NCBI GenBank assembly: GCA_018334615.1 | Contig: JAGXLP010000009.1 | Coordinates: 1-17,750 of the forward strand | DNA: 17,750 nucleotides | Direction: 5' to 3' | Origin: Candidatus Bipolaricaulota bacterium | GTDB lineage: Bacteria; Bipolaricaulota; Bipolaricaulia; M55B111 | Part shown: piece after piece, positions 13,885 through 17,750 of the stretch | Position numbering within the stretch: the stretch's first letter is position 1 | How the letters are laid out: each line of letters starts with the position of its first letter | The notes under the pieces: generated by a model | What the model was told of the DNA's origin: nothing | The model's database searches: none | The model's input: the letters and a program-made list of their open reading frames with translations, nothing else | Made by a program: the position numbers and the translations under genes

Positions 13885-13909
13885 TATATAGCCCATCCTT
13901 ATACATTAT
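13881..13909 (+). promoter_or_regulatory. Candidate promoter for the mscS-like gene
   Basis: TTGATA (13881-13886) and CATTAT (13904-13909) are separated by 17 nt. The -35 matches 5/6 and the -10 only 4/6, so this is a moderate prediction. Transcription from it would give a leader of about 100 nt before the ATG at 14019. Confidence 0.35.
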
Positions 13910-14018
13910 TGTCTAATTTATGTTTACATGGTTTTTTCCATTTTAACCGGTATTTCCGGATATTAGGTGGGCTACTTACAAAAAACTGCGACTGACGTAT
14001 GGAGGTGACTTTCTGACT

Positions 14019-14909
14019 ATGCCACCAGTATTGATTTCTATATGGGATACGATGCAGCAGCCCCTGTTCAAAATAGGTGGGCGGGGAATCTCCCTGATTT
14101 CTTTCGTCTACTTTGCTATCCCTATTGTCATATCCATTTTGGTTTCCAAATTTGTCATAAGGGTTCTGAAGCGAAATGTCTATTCTAAAACGGAACTAGC
14201 AAAAGGCGCCCAGTACACCCTTTCCCGGTTGATTAAGTACGTCATCATGGGGTTGGGTATACTTACGGGCGTCCAGATGATTGGGTTTAACCTCACGACT
14301 CTCCACGTATTTGGGGGTCTGTTCGGAGTAGGGGTGGGTTTTGGCCTGCAGAACATTTTTTCAAATTTTTTCTCGGGGTTAATCCTTCTGTTGGAGCGAC
14401 CGATAGAGGTGGGGGATATAATTGAAATTGACAGGGATTTTTGCCGGGTAAGAGAGATTAAATTTCGCGTGACAACCGTGACTACCTTTGATAATGAGAC
14501 TGTTCTGGTACCAAATACGAAATTGATTACCGATGAGGTGACGAACTGGTCTTACAAAGGAGATACCACTCTCCGTCTCCACATACCCATCGGGGTTGGT
14601 TACGATTCCGACGTAAAACAGGTCAAGAAGCTACTGACCGAAATCGCTAACTCAGAAGAGCACGTGGTTAACGACCCATCTCCCAGGGCTTACTTCAAAG
14701 AGCACGGTGATTCCTCCCTGAATTTTGAACTCCTGGCCTGGATCAATTCACCGGTCAACGCCATACCGGTCAAGGACTCCATCAGGGAAAAGATCGACGA
14801 GAAGTTCAGAAAAGAGAACATCGAGATCCCCTATCCTCAGCGGGACAACCACCTTTTCCCCCAGGGAAAGTTCGAAGGGCTGGCCCCGGAATCCCCTTCT
14901 GAGAATTAG
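14019..14909 (+). CDS. MscS-family mechanosensitive ion channel
   Basis: This 296-residue inner-membrane protein has three predicted membrane segments at about 24-47, 68-90 and 92-127. The third is the Gly/Ala-type pore helix with FGGLFGVGVGFGLQNIFSNF and SGLILLLERPIEVGDIIEI, the strongest signature of the family. The cytoplasmic beta and alpha/beta domains follow, including TTFDNETVLVPNTKLI. Such channels open under membrane tension and release solutes on osmotic downshock. Length is close to E. coli MscS. A strong GGAGGTGA (14001-14008) lies 10 nt before the ATG. It is separated from the acs operon by a 366-bp structured gap with a candidate promoter, so it is probably a separate unit. In the usual G-x-V-x-x-I stretch after ERPIEVGD the residues are DFCRVREI, a small deviation. 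Confidence 0.92.
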   Translation: MPPVLISIWDTMQQPLFKIGGRGISLISFVYFAIPIVISILVSKFVIRVLKRNVYSKTELAKGAQYTLSRLIKYVIMGLGILTGVQMIGFNLTTLHVFGGLFGVGVGFGLQNIFSNFFSGLILLLERPIEVGDIIEIDRDFCRVREIKFRVTTVTTFDNETVLVPNTKLITDEVTNWSYKGDTTLRLHIPIGVGYDSDVKQVKKLLTEIANSEEHVVNDPSPRAYFKEHGDSSLNFELLAWINSPVNAIPVKDSIREKIDEKFRKENIEIPYPQRDNHLFPQGKFEGLAPESPSEN

Positions 14910-14923
14910 GAACCCGGGGTAAC

Positions 14924-14953
14924 TTGACAAAATTGTAGTAAATATGTTATAAG
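14924..14953 (+). promoter_or_regulatory. Predicted promoter of the AI-2E/PerM family gene
   Basis: A perfect TTGACA (14924-14929) is followed after 18 nt by TATAAG (14948-14953, 5/6), with a TG one base before the -10 (extended -10). The start of transcription would fall near 14960, about 60 nt before the ATG at 15019. Confidence 0.65.
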
Positions 14954-15018
14954 GGTGTATTTATAAAGCTATAGATTTATACTAATAGAAAATAGAAAAA
15001 ACTAAGGATGTGGATACC

Positions 15019-16083
15019 ATGACCGACGAGTTTCTCTCCGAGTTCAAATCTCTCAAGACATTTCTAATTTTGTTCGGAAGCCTGTTTGTGCTTGTCATTG
15101 TACTAAACATAATTCAGCCGATTTTTCAAGTCCTTCTTATGCTCTTCTATGGTGTAATTGTTTCGGTTCTACTCAGCGGGCTCGGTTTTCTGGTTAAATC
15201 CAAGATAAACGTGACCTATCGTTCGGCTGTAACGATAGCTATTCTGGCTCTTTTCGTGCTTTCACTGCTTGGTGGCTGGTTCATGGGAAGAGAAGCGGTA
15301 CAAGATTTCTCGGAAATGATAAAAAAACTTCCCAAGGCTGAGCAAACCCTTCAGGAGGAACTCAAGAAACACGAATGGGGAAAATCGTTGCTTCACCTTT
15401 CTTCGGAGAGAAAAAAGCTTTTCTCCTTGCGAGGGGGTATGCTTAAGGAGCTGACCGGGCTATTCTCGGAAACGCTCGGGCAGGCCATTTCTCTTGCCAT
15501 TATCCTCGTGATTGGCATTTACATGGCACTAACTCCCACATTGTATTTGAAAGGCGCAATCAAATTATTTCCTATGGAAAAAAGGAAAGAGGCCAGGGAC
15601 ACGCTAAGTTCAATTGGCAGAGCGTTAAGGTTGTGGCTTGTGGGAAGGTTCATCACCATGCTGGGTGTGGGATTGTTAACGGGCATCGGGTTTTTCATAG
15701 CGGGTATGCCCAATACTCTATCGCTGGCCCTGTTAGCTGGATTGCTAACATTCGTACCTTTCCTTGGACCAATTGCCGCAGCTATTCCAGCCGTGCTTGT
15801 CGCCGTCCTGCACAACGTTTACTTGCTGATTCCCGTGGGAATTATCTTCGTCATCGTCCACTTGTTTGAGGGGTATATTGTAACTCCCTTGATACAGCAG
15901 AGAACCGTCGACCTCCCACCGGTGGTTTTGATAATGGCTCAGATACTTATCGGCTTGTTCCTGGGTATATCTGGTATCATTATCGCCACGCCGCTGACTA
16001 TAACCGTAATCGTCATCATTCAGAAAGTTTACATTGAGGACTTCCTTGGCGATTCCGTCAAGGTGCTTGGAGAGAAAGGCTGA
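15019..16083 (+). CDS. AI-2E transporter/PerM family membrane protein
   Basis: The 354-residue polytopic membrane protein begins with two hydrophobic segments (about 10-30 and 34-58). A third is near 65-85, followed by a hydrophilic amphipathic stretch (about 90-150) and then a C-terminal cluster of membrane helices. Family-typical sequences are FVPFLGPIAAAIPAVLVAVLHN and EGYIVTPLIQQRTVDLPPVVLI followed by LFLGISGIIIATPL. Members include TqsA, described as an autoinducer-2 exporter, and proteins reported as Na+/H+ antiporters, so substrate cannot be assigned. ATG 15019 is favoured with AAGGA at 15004-15008; the in-frame GTG at 15010 is too close to that site. It has its own extended -10 promoter. 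Confidence 0.88.
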   Translation: MTDEFLSEFKSLKTFLILFGSLFVLVIVLNIIQPIFQVLLMLFYGVIVSVLLSGLGFLVKSKINVTYRSAVTIAILALFVLSLLGGWFMGREAVQDFSEMIKKLPKAEQTLQEELKKHEWGKSLLHLSSERKKLFSLRGGMLKELTGLFSETLGQAISLAIILVIGIYMALTPTLYLKGAIKLFPMEKRKEARDTLSSIGRALRLWLVGRFITMLGVGLLTGIGFFIAGMPNTLSLALLAGLLTFVPFLGPIAAAIPAVLVAVLHNVYLLIPVGIIFVIVHLFEGYIVTPLIQQRTVDLPPVVLIMAQILIGLFLGISGIIIATPLTITVIVIIQKVYIEDFLGDSVKVLGEKG

Positions 16084-16157
16084 AGGTTCTATCCACTCGG
16101 GGTTTTTTAGTCAAGGATTTTCGTTCTCGAACTGATATGTAAACCAAAGGAGGTTAT

Positions 16158-17462
16158 ATGTCAAAAGAATCGAAGCAGGGAAACGGAAAGATGGGGTTTG
16201 GCGAAGTTGTGGCCATAGGAATTGGTGGGATGGTCGGCGGTGGAATTTTTGCAGTACTGGGGCTTGCCGTTAAACTCGGTCAGGGCGGTACGCCGATTGC
16301 ATTCGCCATTGCCGGGATAGTTGCCCTTCTGACCAGTTACTCGTATGCCCGCCTATCCGTAACCTTCCCCAGCCAGGGAGGTACGGTCAAGTTTCTCGTA
16401 AAGGGACTGGGCGGGGGAAGGTTTACAGGTGGATTGAACGTCCTCCTCTGGGTAAGTTACGTGGTCATGCTCGCTCTATATTCCTACGCCTTTGGTGGCT
16501 ACGCGGCCAGTTTCTTTCCCGAAGGATCACAAATGATATGGCACCATGTATTTACCTCCGCGGTGATCGTTGGGTTTACCCTCCTGAACACTATGGGAGC
16601 AAAACTCGTTGGCGAGGCGGAGAAGTGGATTGTGGGGATCAAGCTGACGATACTGATAGCATTCGTCGGTATAGGTTCGATAAATATCTCCATGTCCCGG
16701 CTCGAACCATCCGCCTGGAGTGGGTTCCCTACCCTTCTGGCCGGGGGGATGATTATATTCCTTGGATACGAAGGATTTGAACTAATGGCAAACGCGGCCA
16801 AGGACACTAAAAACGCGAAGAAAAACCTCCCGCGAGCCTTCCTCTTCGCGATCGTTTTCGTAATCGTTCTTTACATCGCGATTTCTTTCGTCACTGTCGG
16901 CAACCTTCCCGTTAATCAGATCGTTAGCGCCAAGGACTACGCGCTGGCCGCGGCAGCCGAGCCGGTTATGGGGCATTTAGGCTTTATCGTCATTGCCATC
17001 GCCGCCCTCCTATCCACGAGTTCGGCTATTAACGCCACCCTTTATTCTACAGCCCGGGTCAGCTACATAGTCGCCAAGGATGGAGAGATGCCCAAAATAT
17101 TGGAAAAGAAAATATGGAAAAAACCGCTAGAAGGTTTATTCATTACCGCCGGTTTTAGCCTGCTTCTCGCTAACATTCTCGACGTTTCCAGCATCTCCGT
17201 GATGGGAAGTGCTGGTTTTCTCTTAATCTTTACCGCGGTCAACTACGTGAACTTCAGAAAGCACGAACAGACCGACAGCAACCGCTGGATTTCACTGTTA
17301 GGTGCAATCGTCTGCTTCGTGGCGTTTGCGGCGCTGATCTGGCACGGCGAAAGTGACATAACCGATCTCTACGTACTTGCTGCTATGATCGGTGGTTCCT
17401 TCCTGTTTGAAATCCTGTACAGGGCATTTACCGGGCGTAAGGCGATCGAATTGACGGACTAG
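16158..17462 (+). CDS. APC-superfamily amino acid/amine permease
   Basis: This 434-residue protein has about 11-12 hydrophobic segments. The first helix carries the broken-helix glycine motif EVVAIGIGGMVGGGIFAVLG (residues 15-34), the substrate and ion-binding feature of LeuT-fold APC permeases (COG0531 type). Later helix 6-8 features include GFELMANAAKDTKNAKKNLPRA and STSSAINATLYSTARVSYIVAKDGEMPK, the usual cytoplasmic loop. Members take up amino acids or polyamines with cations or exchange them; the substrate cannot be read from sequence. AAAGGAGG precedes the ATG with good spacing. It lies 74 nt after the AI-2E family gene; I see no clear terminator or promoter in that gap, so read-through from the upstream gene is possible. 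Confidence 0.9.
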   Translation: MSKESKQGNGKMGFGEVVAIGIGGMVGGGIFAVLGLAVKLGQGGTPIAFAIAGIVALLTSYSYARLSVTFPSQGGTVKFLVKGLGGGRFTGGLNVLLWVSYVVMLALYSYAFGGYAASFFPEGSQMIWHHVFTSAVIVGFTLLNTMGAKLVGEAEKWIVGIKLTILIAFVGIGSINISMSRLEPSAWSGFPTLLAGGMIIFLGYEGFELMANAAKDTKNAKKNLPRAFLFAIVFVIVLYIAISFVTVGNLPVNQIVSAKDYALAAAAEPVMGHLGFIVIAIAALLSTSSAINATLYSTARVSYIVAKDGEMPKILEKKIWKKPLEGLFITAGFSLLLANILDVSSISVMGSAGFLLIFTAVNYVNFRKHEQTDSNRWISLLGAIVCFVAFAALIWHGESDITDLYVLAAMIGGSFLFEILYRAFTGRKAIELTD

Positions 17463-17610
17463 CGAACCGCCATTTGCCCTCAGGGAAAACCTGATGACTT
17501 TCGGATACTCTATATTGTTTGCACCCAAAAGGATAAACGCCCCAGATATACTTTTTCCCTGGATATTTATAATGACCTACCGTTCTTTTAGGAGAAGTTC
17601 GGTCCTGATC

Positions 17611-17639
17611 TTGTAAAGTTTGCCGAATGTAGTTACAAT
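17611..17639 (+). promoter_or_regulatory. Candidate promoter near the right edge
   Basis: TTGTAA (17611-17616, 4/6) and TACAAT (17634-17639, 5/6) are 17 nt apart. Just downstream is AAAGGAG (17649-17655) with no usable start codon at proper spacing. The promoter would drive a gene that begins at or beyond the window edge. Confidence 0.3.
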
Positions 17640-17729
17640 CAGGTTTACAAAGGAGAAAAAACGTATCAGGGCAGACTATGCAGAATCCGGTGGTGATCTG
17701 AGCGGGGGTAATCGGCGGAGGAATGTTTG

Positions 17730-17750
17730 TTGGAAAATAACAATCTGAAA
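17730..17750 (+). CDS. Possible start of a further gene, cut by the window edge
   Basis: A TTG at 17730 lies 8 nt after GGAGG (17717-17721) and opens a frame reading M-E-N-N-N-L-K to the last base. Seven codons cannot identify a protein. The nearby ATG at 17723 meets a TAA after five codons. The 267 nt between the permease stop and this point otherwise hold only a small TCAGG/CCTGA hairpin near 17480 and the candidate promoter at 17611-17639. Confidence 0.3.

Larger units (their letters stand above)
13653..14018. other. 366-bp gene-free interval rich in dyad symmetry
   Basis: There is no coding frame of note. Besides the multi-branched element at 13701-13820 and the dyad at 13866-13884, TAGCCCA (13889-13895) is complementary to TGGGCTA (13968-13974), enclosing an AT-rich stretch with two small hairpins (ATGG/CCAT and CCGG/CCGG). 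A candidate promoter for the mscS-like gene lies at 13881-13909, and the gene's ribosome binding site GGAGGTGA is at 14001-14008. Confidence 0.5.

Noticed and set aside
17568..17573. Perfect TATAAT box in the right-hand gap
   Set aside because: No acceptable -35 sequence lies 16-18 nt upstream and no extended -10 TG is present; the region is AT-rich.
17678..17740. Frame reading MQNPVVI-stop-AGVIGGGMFVGK-stop, suggestive of a Rossmann-like TrkA start with an internal stop
   Set aside because: Two stops within 20 codons, the glycine spacing does not fit GxGxxG, and the glycine codons largely coincide with a GGAGG ribosome binding site for TTG 17730.
1..17750. CRISPR arrays, insertion sequences, rRNA or tRNA genes
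   Set aside because: No repeat-spacer periodicity, transposase-like protein or RNA gene signature was found on reading through.

Overview
The window carries a complete bacterial-type carbonyl branch of the Wood-Ljungdahl (reductive acetyl-CoA) pathway in one plus-strand operon, with a corrinoid-methyltransferase-like gene upstream and three membrane-protein genes downstream. No minus-strand gene is supported. The host is an anaerobe that makes or oxidises acetyl-CoA through CO dehydrogenase/acetyl-CoA synthase (CODH/ACS), such as an acetogen or a syntrophic acetate oxidiser. Consensus GGAGG ribosome binding sites, sigma70/sigmaA-like promoters and the bacterial AcsB architecture (N-terminal CODH-contacting region present) fit a Bacillota-like bacterium better than an archaeon. 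I cannot name a genus. Base composition is moderate, and the soluble proteins are visibly rich in Glu and Asp.

Layout. Positions 1-81 are the tail of an unidentified gene. Positions 90-1247 encode a uroporphyrinogen-decarboxylase/MtaA-superfamily protein lacking the usual Cys metal ligands. Positions 1248-1777 are non-coding and hold a good promoter (TTGATA-17-TATAAA, 1571-1599) with a predicted leader of about 170 nt. The operon then runs: DUF3786 protein (1778-2401), CooC/AcsF ATPase (2398-3144), acsB (3183-5414), acsC (5444-6787), acsV (6806-8713), a second CooC/AcsF ATPase (8706-9548), acsD (9587-10561), acsE (10600-11385), cooS/acsA (11440-13368) and a small Sm/Hfq-like protein (13410-13652). 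Gaps are short or negative, so one transcript is likely.

How they work together. AcsE moves the methyl group of methyl-tetrahydrofolate to the corrinoid iron-sulfur protein (AcsC+AcsD). AcsV reductively reactivates that corrinoid when it oxidises to Co(II). CooS reduces CO2 to CO (or oxidises CO), and AcsB joins methyl, CO and CoA at its Ni-containing A-cluster. The two CooC/AcsF ATPases probably load nickel into CODH and ACS. DUF3786 and the Sm-like protein have no established role here. The methyl-branch genes (fhs, folD, metF and others) are not in the window.

Downstream, 13653-14018 is a gene-free stretch unusually rich in inverted repeats, including a potential multi-branched RNA at 13701-13820 and a perfect 8-bp dyad at 13866-13884. 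Then come an MscS-type mechanosensitive channel, an AI-2E/PerM family membrane protein with its own promoter, an APC-superfamily permease, and the probable first codons of a further gene at the right edge.

The observations I rate highest are: (i) a bistable RNA element in the 51-nt acsE-cooS gap whose alternative pairing would hide the cooS ribosome binding site; (ii) a divergent Hfq-like protein as last gene of the acs operon; and (iii) the multi-branched inverted-repeat structure just after it. All functional readings of these three are inference from base pairing or sequence resemblance.
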